Shown here: one piece after another, positions 25,571-38,189 of the stretch | Numbering within the stretch: position 1 is the stretch's first letter | How the letters are laid out: the number at the start of each line of letters is the position of its first letter | Origin: Spirometra erinaceieuropaei | Lineage: Eukaryota > Platyhelminthes > Cestoda > Diphyllobothriidea > Diphyllobothriidae | Assembly: GCA_902702965.1 (NCBI GenBank) | Contig: CACRXP010000163.1 | Location: forward strand, 835,695 to 899,694 | DNA: 64,000 nt | Reading direction: 5' to 3' | Position numbers and translations under genes: made by a program | The notes under the pieces: model-generated | Told to the model about the DNA's origin: nothing | Seen by the model: the letters and a program-made list of their open reading frames with translations, nothing else | Databases searched by the model: none

Positions 25571-27387
25571 CCTCGATTACCTCTGAAATGCCCTTAAAAC
25601 ATGACACAGCATACCACATCAACGGTGGATTTCGTGCTACGGTCCTCCGAAGTGGAACATGCAGCCGTCAGTCTATAAGGAATTTTGGATAGCCACTACA
25701 CACGAGATAGCGGGTCTCATCTAGCTTGTCTTTCGGCCCTATGCCTCGATTTTAAACCCGTTGGAAGAGCGTTCCAACACAGCTTCTTTTGCATGTAAAT
25801 AGATGGTTGAATTGTATTTCGGAAGAATGAACTGCGCATGCATATTCTACACCATGCTCTTCCTGACGATAGCAAAACGCGGTCAGCTAAAGGTCACTAA
25901 AATACAACCTCATGTCGGCTTAAAGCTGTCACTTTTCTGCTTATTCTAAGGCCAGTTGTGCAGCTAAATCGGAGACTGGGGAGTCCGTTGAAGCTCATTC
26001 TATCTGCTCCTAGGTTATTCCGACAAATGTGACCAGCCTCACGAGACTTTGCTTTCAGTCGTATGTATCTTCCAGATTTTATTGCGTAAAATCTGATGGA
26101 ATAGGTGTGAATAAGGACGTCAGTCGGACGAGCTCGTGATATATTCCGAGGTGGCATTGATCTAGTGTGAACCAGTCGTCATCTCTTCGGCAAATGTCTG
26201 TGTACTTTAAGTTCTTTAACGTCAGCACAACCCCTTTTTTCTTTACACTAGTGGCCTTAGTCGGTCTATAAACAATTTAGCAGGCAAGCGTGATGTTGGT
26301 CTTGATGTCGGTTGTCCTGCTAAAGACGATATCGACCATAATTCTATGGGTACTTACTTAGATTATGCATCTGCAATATCATCCGAAAGCGATCTACTGT
26401 GAGAGAAGCTTATCAGTTTGTCGAGTTTTCAGACTGTTTCATTTCTATAAAAATGCATCTGTTTAGATACTGTACAGAAAAATTTCATTTTACAACCTTT
26501 TAGGTGGGACACCTACATCTTGTGCTTCGTGCAAAAGCAGGCTATCGTTCGAGGGTGCAGACTGATTGCTGTGGGCACTTGGCACTGCGTTCTCCAATTG
26601 GGTTTGGGCAGGATGTTGTTTTGTGAATAACACCATAGTTTAGACAGATGCATTCAGTATCCCGCAGACTTCTGGCCGGACTGGAAATAGTCTTCATATT
26701 TACTGACTGCAGCAATAGTCGATATGAAGACTATACCACTATGATTGAAATTCTTTGCAATGTGATAGTGGGAACACAGAACCTGACTTCTGCTGGCAGT
26801 AGTGTATGTCAGTACTGCTAGGCATCAGTGAAGCGGCGCGCGTTCAGCAATAGGCCATATTCCTTATGATTTAGCAGTATTCAGAATTCGCATAAAATCT
26901 GTGACACATCGGCTGCGTTGCTTATGACTTTAACGGCCTTCACTACCACCTTCGACGACCCTGAATGACAAAGCGTCCCATTATCGATCAATTCTGTCGG
27001 ACATGGTCGGCAACCTGGTTGACGGACTAGTATCTCCCAGGACGGCCAGAGCGCACGCATGCATGTGCTTGTACAGGGACTTATTTTGCGCACCCGATTT
27101 GTGCTACTGAAGGTGTGAACTCCGGTCAGTGGGCTCACTCTGGGACGTTTCGGTTTAACTAGCATTTTCGCACAAATGCTAATTGTGCAACTGGGTTAAT
27201 ACCAGTGTCAATACTCTGTCGGGGTTCAGTGAGTAATTAGGTCTGCAAAAATCAGTTACCGCCTGCAAGTATGGACGAACGCCTCATGGCCGATTTTTAT
27301 GCCATTCTAATGCTGCCATTACGGTTGAGTCCTTTCCTTTCAAGGCGATTATTAGTCTAGATTTTCCCGAAAACTAAAAGTCGACAT
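25571..27387. other. Unassigned stretch
   Basis: Nothing supported. A short inverted echo, CTTCATATTTACTGAC and its neighbourhood versus GATATGAAGAC at 26690-26730, could form a weak hairpin. Confidence 0.25.
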
Positions 27388-27560
27388 TTCAACCATCGCG
27401 TGTGACGATTTCCGACGTGTGCTCCGCACCGAGCACAGGGCGGTGCTTTGCGCGTGGATTGGTTTAGAGTCATGGCAGACTTGCGCGACATCTGCCGCAC
27501 CCACCTGGGCTCGGTGGCAAGGCAGAGTCAGAATTGCCGGAGGGGGGGGACTCGGGCGCA
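27388..27560 (+). repeat. R1 dispersed repeat, diverged copy
   Basis: CAACCATCGCGTGTGACGAT, then GTGTGCTCCGCACC, then GCAGACTTGCGC and ATCTGCCGCAC, follow the order of the better R1 copies at 29.2 and 35.3 kb, with an insertion after the first block. Confidence 0.45.
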
Positions 27561-27968
27561 GTGACTGATGAAGTTAAATAACCCGCCCACGCTTGACACA
27601 TCCGCCATTGTCCTCGCACAATGGGTCAGGTTATCACTGAAACAAAAGAGAGACTCGGCTGCCATGCTCGAATGAACGTTATAGAGTTTACAGTAAGAAT
27701 GAACCACTGACCCTGATTCTCAGTCTTCGAACCAGTCTTCCCCCTCCTACGCACCAGTCCACTGTTCGAGCCGGTCGGTCATCCGGCATTGGTGCAATGA
27801 CTGACGGGGCTGCAATAACCTGTTTATGCGTGCCACCCATGTCCTGGTCTTCCGCACTATGTGCCGGGTTTTCACGAAATAGGGGCCGCTGGTATCTCAC
27901 GTGCAGGAGATTACCATAGAGCCAATGGTAAGATGTGGTTAGGTAGGCCCACCTGATGGGCACAATAC
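27561..27968. other. Unassigned stretch
   Basis: No feature recognised between the R1 copy and the telomere-like tract. Confidence 0.25.
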
Positions 27969-28057
27969 TGTTGGGGTTGGGGTTAAGGGTTAGGGTCAGG
28001 AGTTGGGGTTAGAGGTCACGGTTAGGGGTTAGGGTCAGGGTGAGGGGTTAGCGCAAC
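27969..28057 (+). repeat. Degenerate TTAGGG-like tract
   Basis: About 90 bases of GGGTTA/GGGTCA/GGGGTTA variants, strongly G-rich on the plus strand and C-poor. TTAGGG is the flatworm telomere unit. The units are interrupted and inexact, so this is interstitial sequence. Confidence 0.7.
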
Positions 28058-28099
28058 TATTTCTCACCTATTCAAAGTACAACCGCGCATTCCCAATAG

Positions 28100-28243
28100 C
28101 TTTTCCTTTGCATACAACTACTTGACCTCGTCGCCTGTGCGTTCCTCGGCCCCACCTGTAAAAAACCCTATTACCACCGGTCCCGTATTACAGGTGACTT
28201 GGGTTTGTTTACTTCAGGTGGGGCTACCAAACCTCATCCGACC
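28100..28243 (+). repeat. R3 repeat, copy 1
   Basis: About 140 bases match 45560-45703 at what looks like nearly 90 percent identity: TTTGCATACAACTA, CGTCGCCTGTGCGTTCC, CCCTATTACCA, GGTCCCGTATTA, TTACTTCAGGTGGG and CTACCAAACC. Similarity begins near CTTTTC and ends sharply at CATCCG in both, which suggests real element ends. No coding signal. Confidence 0.8.
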
Positions 28244-29203
28244 AAGCCAATAACTACTACTACTGCTACTTCTACTATTACGTTCAGTGTTATCGTTATT
28301 AGAAGTAACCTATCATAAAGAACTATTTCTAGTTTCTGCGTAGTGGGAGCAAGTAGATATGGATGCTAGAGCGTCTGAAACGCTCTTTTAAAGGTCAAAG
28401 GGAGAAAAATGCATCGACCACGCAGACGGCTAAACACAGATGCGAGAAGACGTCGAGCATGGCTAACATTTCACTCCGACATTGCCTTTAACTGATGAAC
28501 TGAATAAAAACTGGAAGATGTTTGCAGTCCAAATAAAGATAAAGCCAATTTATTAATACAAAAACTGAGTCCGAAAACATCTACTGTGACATAAATTAGA
28601 TTGTTTTTCTTGGATCGTGACAGGAACTTTTATGATATTGAGGTCGGATAGCTTTTCTCGAAGAGATGATCGAAGATTAAGGCGTCTCTATTTTGTTTTC
28701 ACTTGTGAGAGCTGTCTCGTTTTTGTGCTATCTGTTTGTGTCTAAAAGTCAGTATGAGCAGTTAGCTTCCGACCAATGCCACCTGTTTAAAAACCTTGAC
28801 AGAGTCTGAAAATGAGGTTGTTTGCCTATGATCAACATTATTCCACCCTAGTTAACTAGTAGAAAACAGCAATATCCCGAATAGCCAATGTAAAACTGCC
28901 ACATCGTGCCGTGTTCATTGGAAAGGTGGTTTATTCAGTGTGGGTCACTGAAACTGTAGGTAATCCTGAGCCTTCAGATACGGTGGTAGCTTAATGCAAT
29001 TAATCCCCTCATGTTTGTGAGTTGTAAGTGTGCGTGTCATTACAAAATTCTCCAAGATACCATGCAAATAAAAATTAATTTTGTCTAGCAGACGTGGGAT
29101 GAGATCTGTGTGCACTGGATTAACCTCTTGCCGACGACCAGCGTTGATGGTTTTTTCGTAGTAGCCGTAGGATGGGTATTCACCGACCAGGTTTTATGGG
29201 AAC
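28244..29203. other. Unassigned stretch
   Basis: A short ACT/TCT trinucleotide-rich patch at 28253-28280 follows R3. Nothing else supported. Confidence 0.3.
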
Positions 29204-29690
29204 TCAACCGGCGGTTTCGACGACGTCCACCGTGTGCTCCATAGCAGGGTGAAAACTGAGGCGATGACTTGGGCATGAACTAGTTTATAGTGATAGTAGA
29301 CTTGCGCAGCATCTACAGTTCTCTCTCCTCCTCCTCCTCCTCCTCCTCCTCCTCCTCCTCCTCCTCCTTCTCCTCCTCCTCCTTCTCCTCCTTCTCCTCC
29401 TCCTCCGGGCCCCGTGTCAAGACATGGACAAAAAGACCGGAGGCGGGAGAGGACGCCGATGGTTGGCACAGCGTAAACCCGCACTTAGGCAATACCACCA
29501 CACCAACTGGCCCGCAAAGCACAGTGACAAGGATTTTACATTAATAGGAGAGACGGGAGCGACTGTGATTCCAATGAGTGGGGAAGTGTTATAGAGGTCA
29601 CATTAACAGAGAGCCACTGCAGCCACCATCCGCCAATCCACACACGCACATAGGTTGCGATCAGGCCACGTGACAGGCTTGTCCCTTTGC
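29204..29690 (+). repeat. R1 dispersed repeat, long copy with TCC expansion
   Basis: R1 landmarks in order: GACGTCCACCGTGTGCTCC, GCAGGGTGA, TAGTAGACTTGCGC, ATCTAC, CTCTC, the TCC run, GTGTCAAGACA, AAACCCGCAC, ACCACCACACC, then TCATAGAGGTCACATTAA-like sequence and GCCACTGCAGCC. The order matches 35322-35700 throughout. R1 is at least 450 bases with no reading frame conserved between copies. It could be a MITE or a non-autonomous retroelement; the ends are not defined. Confidence 0.75.
29325..29406. repeat. (TCC)n microsatellite inside R1
   Basis: About 27 TCC units with a few TTC interruptions. Other R1 copies have only a short CTCTCTCCTCC at this place, so the run has expanded from the element's own sequence. 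It creates artificial serine and glycine runs in overlapping frames. Confidence 0.95.
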
Positions 29691-32600
29691 GCCTTGTGAC
29701 TAAATTTAGAGCCCTTGCAGGCAGTTGCAAGGCGACTGGTAATGTTACAGTAAGGAATGCCGACAAAGACAGGAGAGACTGGGATGGCCGTGTTTGGCTT
29801 ATTAACCGCGGTCAGCCAGTCATACCCAACCCCATATTTGCAGGTTACAAGTGATTGCATGAGAAGAAGAACATAAATTCCGGACAGATTTCGAAGGGGC
29901 CTAGTTTAGTAAACTAATCCACAGAAGCGGATTCTAATTGGCAAGGTGCCTCACCTTTTTCGCGCTGAACACTGACAACTGTGAATTTTTCCAGTTGGTC
30001 GATTTTTATCGTTGTGACGCTGCAGTTATTTTAATTGGTTCTAGGCTGGGTAAGTCGCCCAAAAAGCATTGGAAAGCCTCAGCTGACGTACACATCTGAG
30101 ACAAGTTCGGCTGGAGATGAACGGTGACACGCGCATCTCTCAGTTGGCAGTGCCGGTTAACAGCCCGAAGTACAATCCCAGCCATGACTATACACGACGC
30201 ATGCAGACCATGTTTGTAACGAGGCGCGCGCCCACATACTACCAAATTCTACAAGTGTCGCACTCTTATGCCCCAATTGTATCCATTTGCCTATGTCTAT
30301 GAAGATGGATTTCAGCATGCTTCCCACCCATCTGTCCAAGACTGTTATGTGCAGCATAGTCAGGAAAATTAAGTACTGATTAACTCCATAAACCCTGGAC
30401 CTAAACTCAGTTCTCAGCCTGACACTAACCCAAACCCAACCTCTAAACCGAGACATCCGGTTGCCCTTTTCCGTCTTAGCTTTGGCTACTTTTCCACTAA
30501 CGATTCTAGCATCCTTCTTCGGTTTGCCTTACTTGAATTGTCCACATTCCGCCTCCACTTGGGACCAGGACAGCCTAATCGACCACTACCATCTGCCGAA
30601 ACAGTGTGATTTTAACAAATATTTTCTTATGTAGTGATTTCCAGGAAGGTGTTTTTCCGCCGATTATGGTCTGAACGATGGTTGTTGCTTGGCCTAAACG
30701 AAAACGCTCACTACCAGAATAAACGCCTTGCTATGTTATTTAGCAGTGAGTTCGATATACTTTAGAGTTTCCAAAAGTAGGGTCGGAAAGAGCGTCGGAA
30801 AGGATTCTTCGCGTCTTCACCTATCTGACTGATATGCTTTTGATTATTTTGGCTTTTTCTTCGTCGTCCCTTCGTAGGTCCCGTTCTACTACAAAATACA
30901 GACACGAAATAGTTATATAACGACTTGAAGTACGCCTTTTTCGTTTTTGAGTTGCGTATAAGTGGAGCATAAACCGCATAAAAACGCCTTATCACTAACG
31001 TGGAAATCCAATTGGGAGATAAATTCTCGGCCATTTGTCCCACGCCTCTAGTCTATTTTGTTTAGATCTATAAATCGTCACTTTGGTAAGGATAAAAGTT
31101 ACCTACAGACATCACCGGTTGGTATCTGAGCCCACTATATAAACTGGAAATCTCGAAGGCGAACAAGCGTCTATTTTTCTAAAAGAAACATGAGTATTCA
31201 AACCTTGTCTCAAGGGATCTACGTGGAATTAAAAGTCGATGCTGAAGTTCGCGAAGGTTGTTTTCCTAAACTGCTCTTATCTGGTCGAAATGAGCTGTTT
31301 GACTTTTCGCATTGCAGGAAATACAGCGAATCCAGAAATCGGGTCACTTTCGTCCTGCGACTGAGTTGGGCCACCGATCACTCAAATTTCTAATGAGGCC
31401 ACTGCTTACTAAGCTGTCGGGAGGCCGCTCTTCCAGAAGAAGGAGTACGGCGTGCAAATGCGATCTGCCATAATTCATTAATTTTCTTTATCACCAGAGC
31501 ACAAGGAAATTTCGACTTTCACCAAAAGAGTCATGAATTTCGTTGAGGATACTATTTGTGCAGTTAGTTAATCTGATACATAAAGTGCGTTGTGCTCGAA
31601 ATGCCCCCACTATGTGAAATCCGGTTACCTTGCTTTATCAGCTCGGCTGATTGCAGTTTACGGTTCGAGGGTTTACGGGAATAATACACTCTAAGTAATT
31701 GACGTTTTGCGAGTGACACTTGCTCAAGTGTTTTTGGAGACGTTCATTCAAGCGTCCGCATGCTGAAGCTCAGGAGCTGACTTGGGGGTCTTTGCGTTAT
31801 TAATTGGCTTTCACGAGTTGCGTCGCCTGTAGAGGCAGAAAGTGAGATATTTCATAGGCACTTGTGAATATTTTCACTCCAGTAATCACGTCGATGTCAC
31901 AGTCCAAAGAAAGTGACAAGTAGTATGTGCATCAGAATGAGCAAGGGGGCACTTTTATCCAGGATGCGTAATGTCTGCTTAGTGAGCCCCAAATCGGGAC
32001 TTCGAATTCGAATGGTTATTTCGCCCATAGACGGTAACTGGGGCCAAAGAACGGGGTCGGCTGCCAACTTCGTTAGGGCTGTAGTTAACTGTATGACGTT
32101 TGGCAGAGTGGCTTCAGTGTTTTTCTGTTAAAATGGAAAGGAGTTAGAATGGATTAAGCAGAGATTTAAAATAAACGCCTTGCATACAGCAAGATGTGTA
32201 TTTTCAGTAATTTGAAGATCGTTCATTACTGGCACGGAAAAAATGCAGTTAGTCGGAAATATCGTCATTGGCTGTGATAAACTGGTTTAGCATGTGGATT
32301 ACCCACTCAGGTGGCATGACGTACACGCGGGCCAAACACGGTTACAAACACGTAGAACTTATTCTCATTCAAAGATCTTATGCGGACTTTTCGGCGCAGA
32401 TTAAGGGCAGCGGTCCTTCTTACGCATGACTGTATTACCATTGCTCATCTTTAGTGACAACATTTAAAGCTAGCTGCATCAGGATTTTATTTACTTTTGC
32501 CATTGAACCCTAGTCCCACAGTACAAAGTCAGCAGCGTGAAAATGGCCTAATACTGAAGGTATCACATTTTCGCATCCGTCATTGGCCCTTGTAGGTATA

Positions 32601-33399
32601 AATCCATCTCAGGTGGTTTAAAGCTCCAAAGCGGGTTTAACAATCTGGTTCTATCGAAGAGTTTTAAAGTCATAACTATCTGTCTACATTTATTCACATA
32701 TCTAGGTAGTAAGTGAACTCATCGGACAGATTGAGTCTCACTTTCGTTTTGCCGCAAATGCAAGTCGAAAATGACCAACTGACGAGCTGCAGCCTCTCAA
32801 TAGAGAAAGTAGTTCCCACTTACGTTAGGCTTTTACCAAGCCAGACGTCGCATTTTAGAACTTAGTTGAAACAAAACGCATTCGAAGTTTTGTCAGGCAA
32901 TTTGTCCGGACATCTTGGGACTCAACCCCTCGAGAGGAACCTAAAGAGACAAATACATTCATGCAATAGCTAGGAAGGGACTGGGCGAATTTCGTATTTT
33001 CTGCAGACGAGGAAAGACGTTTGCTGGTTCGCACGCGAAAGCGCCCTTAAAAGTCCTTTAGCAGCCATCTACGAGGTCAAGAAGTGCAATAAATGCCAGC
33101 ATCGATCTGTTTTTGCCCAGGAAAGTCCAAACTTCGAAAGGGTGAAAAAAGGCAGTCGCTGTGCATCGGTATCTAGATCTCTACCAAGGAAACCGGATAG
33201 GCCAAATGTCACCAAATCGGCTGAACGTCCGTTCGCACAAAAGGTGCTTGTTACGTCAGTTTTCACGGGCCTTACGTCATAGCATGTGTGGCACTGGAGA
33301 CCTGGGAGGCCTGCACGTGAAAAACTGAAGTACGAAGAAGAACCCTGCGACTACGCTGGAATAATGACACACCCAATCTGAGCTCTATACGGCATGTAC
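29691..33399. other. Unassigned stretch
   Basis: The only pattern is a weak telomere-like patch at 30391-30450 (CTAACCCAAACCCAACC). No protein motif is seen in frames up to about 100 codons (for example minus 30157-30456, minus 30762-31043). Confidence 0.3.
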
Positions 33400-33560
33400 A
33401 GTAGATGTGCTATCGCATGAAATGCTGGCCGAAATTCTAAAATGTGTTTTCGATTCAAAAAGATTATTCAAGCAAGGTTTTACTGATCATTGTGCCGTAT
33501 AATCCCAAAATATTTCAGTCACGTCGAGATAGTGCTGCTCAGTCTATGACTGAATGGTTA
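33400..33560 (+). repeat. R2 dispersed repeat, partial copy
   Basis: TGCTATCGCATGAAATG, CCGAAATTCTAAAATGTG, TTTTCGATTC and TCAGTCACGTCGAGAT follow the 43.5-kb copy. The match fades before the GCCGGTTTTGAATGA block. Confidence 0.6.
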
Positions 33561-34225
33561 CCCCGCCTCTAAATGGTGATGGCTTAGCCTACATACAGAG
33601 CAGTCTGTCTCAAGGTTCATCTGCGTAGTCCATGCCGCTCTTCAGCAAACTTTGGCACTCGCAGCCTGGTGCGTGCTGGCAGTTCTCTGATACCTGATTT
33701 CCTGTCGGTGGATGCACTTGCGCTCCCGCTGGGTAAAAGACCATGCCCGTTGAATGGTGTCCGCCTTCTGACCTGGAGTAGTAGATACCGGCTTCGTTGC
33801 CTCATCGTTAGGGCTACTCGGCTGGTTCGCCCCTTAAACAGGCCACGTGGTAGATGCACTGGACCAACATGGAGGCTAGATCGGAGTCCGGCAGTTCGAG
33901 ACTCTTAAGTCCAGGAAATGTCCATGCATGAGGCATCGTATCTGTCCAGTTATTAATGCTACTTAGAAAATTCACAACACGACCCACATCCATCGCAAAG
34001 CTTAATGAGCTCTTTCTGGGGTATTCATAGCTTATAGAAATATAGGATTTTCCTTGCGCGGAAAACATGCAGCTTGTGGCTTGGAAACCCAGCATGCAAG
34101 TGTAGCAACTGTTTGGATTTAAAATTATTCGGGAATTTAAAAAATTTGTTGAAACCGAAACATGCCCTTTCCTCTGGCCTAAACTTCAAAGAGGGCGCTA
34201 AATGAGTACAAGAAAATGTGTTTTG
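33561..34225. other. Mostly unassigned; one short dispersed match
   Basis: On the minus strand at about 33910-33995 the reading MDVGRVVNFLSSINNWTDT resembles MNVNHFANFISRINKWADT on the plus strand at about 45718-45780. It is a short dispersed segment, possibly once coding. GGCACTCGCAGCCTG near 33655 also echoes 3720. Confidence 0.35.
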
Positions 34226-34513
34226 TGCATACCTGCAGAATATATTTGAATTTTACTTTGACCCAACTGTGGAAAACTCGGTGCCTCGATGGAATTCGAA
34301 CACACGACAGCAGGGAGTCTAACCATCTGAGCTACGAGGCCCCACCGGACGACGCGAATGTAATTACATTTGGGTCAAGTTTACCCGTCCAACCCACTCT
34401 AACGTATGAAATCCACCACATCTGGTACAGTAAGCTGACTGCCCAAACAGGATTTCCAAATTAATACATGTAGAATCTACCAGATGACTACAAGGATCAC
34501 GTAATTCAGAGGT
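34226..34513 (-). repeat. tRNA-bearing fold-back repeat (tFB), unit A
   Basis: On the minus strand the unit contains GGCCTCGTAGCTCAGATGG (acceptor and box A) and GTGTTCGAATTCCATCGAGG (T arm with box B and acceptor), bounded by CACAGTTGGGTCAAAGT on the outer side. The anticodon arm seen in other copies is deleted here. Inner body sequence (CTGGTACAGTAAGCTGACTG, ATGACTACAAGG) matches 57670-57760. The unit is immediately followed by a second, shorter unit in fold-back form. Confidence 0.75.
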
Positions 34514-34634
34514 GTTTTGGCAAAATTCAAATAAGACACTTTGACACAACTGTTAAAAACTCGTCGTAGGTTCGAACCCCACTGAGACACCGGGTTTTTC
34601 ACAGTTGAGTCAAAGTGAATGTCATATTTGCCAG
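34514..34634. repeat. tFB repeat, minimal fold-back unit
   Basis: It starts in minus orientation (TGTTTTGGCAAAATTCAAAT, CACTTTGACACAACTG, AAAAACTCG) and switches at about 34563 to plus orientation (GGTTCGAACCCC, then TTTTTCACAGTTGAGTCAAA). The tRNA and the body are almost wholly deleted. The two arms of about 45 bases can pair with one another. The same minus-then-plus switch occurs at 50.9 and 57.5 kb. Confidence 0.65.
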
Positions 34635-35321
34635 AAATTGGCATTGCACTCCACCGCCTCTTTCGGTGCTTTATCTCGATTGCATGGTGCGCCTAGTTTG
34701 CGGCCGCTTGTGTTCGTTCTAAACCTGTACTGTAAGTCAAAAGGGAATAACCCGCGTTCGTTTATTTGACCAGGGTAGGTCAATGAATGTGGCGTCCACA
34801 CAAACTCTACCTACTCTAACCCCATGAACAAACTGCTGCACCTCTCTATTCATGGCAATCACTTTTGGCCCCAAGCATATGCGTGGCTGAGCATCCTGCC
34901 ATTTGCCTGCAGCCTTTGGGGAAATCGAAGTACATGCTAAAGTCAACCAAACAGTTTGTGCCGGGGGGGGCGACCTACAACAGCATTTGGTTAATGTTCG
35001 TGATAAAGCATGGCATCGAAGCCCTTAAGCAGGCTGTTTTAGCGGGACTAAGAACCATAACGGCGGAAATATCGTCAGTGTTAATATCTGTTAGCCAAAC
35101 GGTTATATGGTAAAAAAAAGGAAACTTGTTTGCCCAAAAAGGTGGCAAAATTATTGTTTTTAAAGCGTCCCGAAACTCGGAGCATTACGCCTGGGGATCG
35201 GCTTTCACGCGTGCAGACTACCACACTGGAAGGCCTAGCTACGATACGATATCTTAGCCATGATGGGTATATCGGAGGCATTCACATCTATTGTAACTGT
35301 GCATATTGCTACGGACGTCTG
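34635..35321. other. Unassigned stretch
   Basis: An 8-base G run lies at about 34963. No motif in the short frames. Confidence 0.3.
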
Positions 35322-35706
35322 ACAGTTCAGCCGTCGTTTCTGATGATGTCCATCGTGTGCTCCACAACAGGGTGACGGCAGGAACGGCGACTTCCGCCTG
35401 AATTCGTTTGTGGGGATAGTAGACTTGGGCTGCACCTACCGCACTCTTTCCTCCACCCGCACCTGGATCCGGTGTCAAGAGAGAGTCAAGAACGTCAGAG
35501 GCGGCACAGGGCGCGGGTGCAGGTAGAGCGGTGGTAGAGGCACACTGAAAACCCGCATCGAGGCGTACCACCACACCTCCTGGTCCACAATCTACTCTGA
35601 TCCCGCTGAGTGGGAGTGTCATAGAGGCCACATTAAGAGGAAGCCACTGCAGCCTGAGGCTCAGTCCAACAGTTCGCCACTCCACCCAAACACACACACA
35701 CACACA
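35322..35706 (+). repeat. R1 dispersed repeat
   Basis: The best-preserved long R1 copy: CAGTTCAGCCGTCG, GATGTCCATCGTGTGCTCC, CAGGGTGACGG, TAGTAGACTTGGGCTGCACC, GGATCCGGTGTCAAGA, GAAAACCCGCATCGAGGCG, ACCACCACACC, TGAGTGGGAGTGTCATAGAG, GGCCACATTAAGAGG and GCCACTGCAGCCTGA. It ends in a short CA repeat at 35693-35706 that may be its tail. No reading frame is shared with the other copies. Confidence 0.75.
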
Positions 35707-35794
35707 TCGGGATGACTGCGAATTCCGACTTACCCCATCTGTTGGCTCGCCGAAATAGCTTCAAGCACGTCAGATTGTTTGTAGTGAGGGATAT

Positions 35795-36990
35795 GCGCTA
35801 AGACCATCGACCTAGTCCTTTCTTCCCACTCCTGCTGCAGTCTTTACTGCCCACATCTAGACCGGTCGATCCTGGTCGACGTCTTCCCGAGTCTCTGGGT
35901 TGATTTCTAACCTGTCCAAAAAATTTCCAAGGTATCCTTTTAGCGGAGGGTTTCACCTTCTTGTCGGTTGGAAGCCTTTGCGATATTGTCGTAGAAGAGT
36001 CGATCATCGTCTACCCACACGATTTGGCCGCTCCTTCTCAGTTCCAGGTGCCTGGGCATGGCATAGATGGTGGAACTTCCAGTCCATTCAAAGACTTTCG
36101 TCACGGGATTTTCGTTCTGCCATCCAAGCTTCAGTATTCTCTAAATACAAACTGACGTAGGATCGATTGGGATTCGAGGCATGTTTATTGCAAACTGTAC
36201 AGGTCGTAACATCGTGCAGTAGCGTCGTCAAGACGACTGTCTTATACGTCCTCTAGTTTCTTCTTGATGTTGAAATTGTGGCGATTCCATACGGTGTTCT
36301 GTAACCGGTCGAAAGAAGTTCTGACTGGCCTTGGAGATCGGATAGCCACTTCGTCATCGATTTTGATGCAGTGTAAGAGTAGGCAATGTTGCCAAGGGTT
36401 TTAGTTCGGGTGCAGTTGACAGTAATTCATGAGTAGTTGTATGCAGTGTTGGGTGATGGCTGATACATTACCACCGTCTTGCCCATGTTAGTCGCTGATT
36501 CGAATTTGGTGCACCCGGTGGCGAAGAGGTCCATGCTCCGTTGCACTTCTGCTTCTGTCGTTGCCTTGAACAAGCAATCGTCTGTGAATAGCAGATCGTG
36601 AACAGTAGTTGTGGATAGACGCGTTGGGGCCTGTGTGAGCCGGCTAGTGGGAAGATGGCCTCGGTCCTGTAGACGATGTAGATCGGGGAGCGCTCATCAC
36701 GGTAGGCGTCTATCGGCATGACAGAAAACATGAGTTTGGAGAGCGTGGAGGCGAGCACAAAGCCCTGCTCTATTGACATGGTCACCGTACGATTTTCCAG
36801 ACTCAATCGCGATTCACCTCGTCGAAGGCCTTCGTCGGACCCACGAAGCTAATATGGATGCGGGTACGCATTTCCTGGCATTTATCTTTCAGCTGGCAAT
36901 GGCGAAGGCCATGTCAGTGGTTACGCGGTTTCTTCGGAACCCAGACAGGCTTTCCAAGAGAAGTCCTAGGGACCTACCAATGGGAACGCA
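35795..36990 (-). mobile_element. RTE-type LINE, reverse transcriptase to 3' domain, relic
   Basis: Minus-strand translation across frames gives, in order: GFRRNR with TTDMAF (about 36950), KCQEMRTRIHISFVGPTKAF (about 36880-36820), MPIDAYRDERSPIYIVYRTE (about 36720-36660), the catalytic box as FTDD (36577-36588, alanine replaced by threonine), KIDDEVA (about 36355), LQNTVWNRHNF (about 36300), KLGWQNENP and WVDDDRLFYDNIAKASNRQE, all matching the 15.5-18.5 kb copy. The endonuclease and the first RT blocks are missing, so the copy is 5'-truncated near 36990. Multiple stops and frameshifts make it inactive. Confidence 0.85.
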
Positions 36991-38189
36991 GTAGCTGGAG
37001 CAAGTAGTTAGACATAGGAGCTTTGCATGAGAGTTGACTGGCTTAACACAGTTGTTTTATTTAAGTCTTGTTTGCCCATTCGTCCTTGAAACTCGAATCA
37101 TTTCGTATTGCCATTTGTCCAGTGATAACCTGAGCAGTCTGATAATTTTATCTTTTGTCAACAATAAGAATGTTGTCCATGATTGATTTTGAAATGCATT
37201 GGGATTAAGGTTTTCAAACATAGCCCTCGTTAGGGGCACAGTCACGATAATTGCACCCGTCCTAATTGGACACAAATCTTGGCATGACTGTCACTTTTTG
37301 CACGCATCACTTACCACGAAGAAGGGGCCAAACATGTCGTCCACAACGGTGGGCCAGCATTCCAGCTGGAAGTGTGAAACCGGATTAACACTTCCGTACA
37401 AATCCTTAAAAAACCAAACAGCAACCAGATCAAAGCAGTCTAAAAATAAAGGCGCTTCTTCTCAGGCCAGCCAGGTGTGAAAAGGCATTTAGGGCGGATT
37501 GACGACCGTGAAAAAATTTCACGCAAATTAGACGGCAGGCATTCACCCCCGACGATGACGTTCGTTGCTGCGACTTTTGCCCGACAGCACAGGCGCACTA
37601 GCTGTGCTCTCCTTATGCCAACCAGAGTATGTCCTTTTGATGATTCCTGCGTACCGTAGGCACGAGAAAACAAAAGCATTCCACTGAGAGTGCAAATCAA
37701 CTTCATACTTTAGGAAGATTTGTAATAATAACTACACTGAACAGAGGCGAATTGCATTTAGCGAGCAGAAGATATCAGATCAGAAAGACGCGGGCATAGC
37801 CCCTGCGTAGTGCGTATGAGAAGAAACCTTTAATCGAGCGGGCTTTAACGCATCGCACAAATAAGTAACCTCCAGACAAGACGAGCAAGTATTTGAGCCC
37901 AGAGAACTTTAACTACTCAATGACTGTAAGTAAAATATTCTTTCCCCATATTTGGCACTCGTTCCTGTTGTTTTTCGAATTTCAGCTCATTGCGGTCATT
38001 CGGAGCCTGACTATCTTCACGGGATCATGTGCCGGCAGGATTAGTTGGAACCGCGATCTGCCCTTCCGCAGGCCTTAAATATAAAAAGGACGCGCCATGA
38101 TTAGATTTGTACGAGCATAGAAAATACACGGAAACCTCATCAGAATTTCGTCCTAAACAAAACCGCCCAAAGTTGTGGCTTTGTTTCTT
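36991..38189. other. Unassigned stretch
   Basis: No motif found. Frames on both strands are below 95 codons. Confidence 0.3.

Noticed and set aside
29194..29484. Glycine- and glutamate-rich or serine-rich proteins
   Set aside because: They are translations of the TCC microsatellite in R1.
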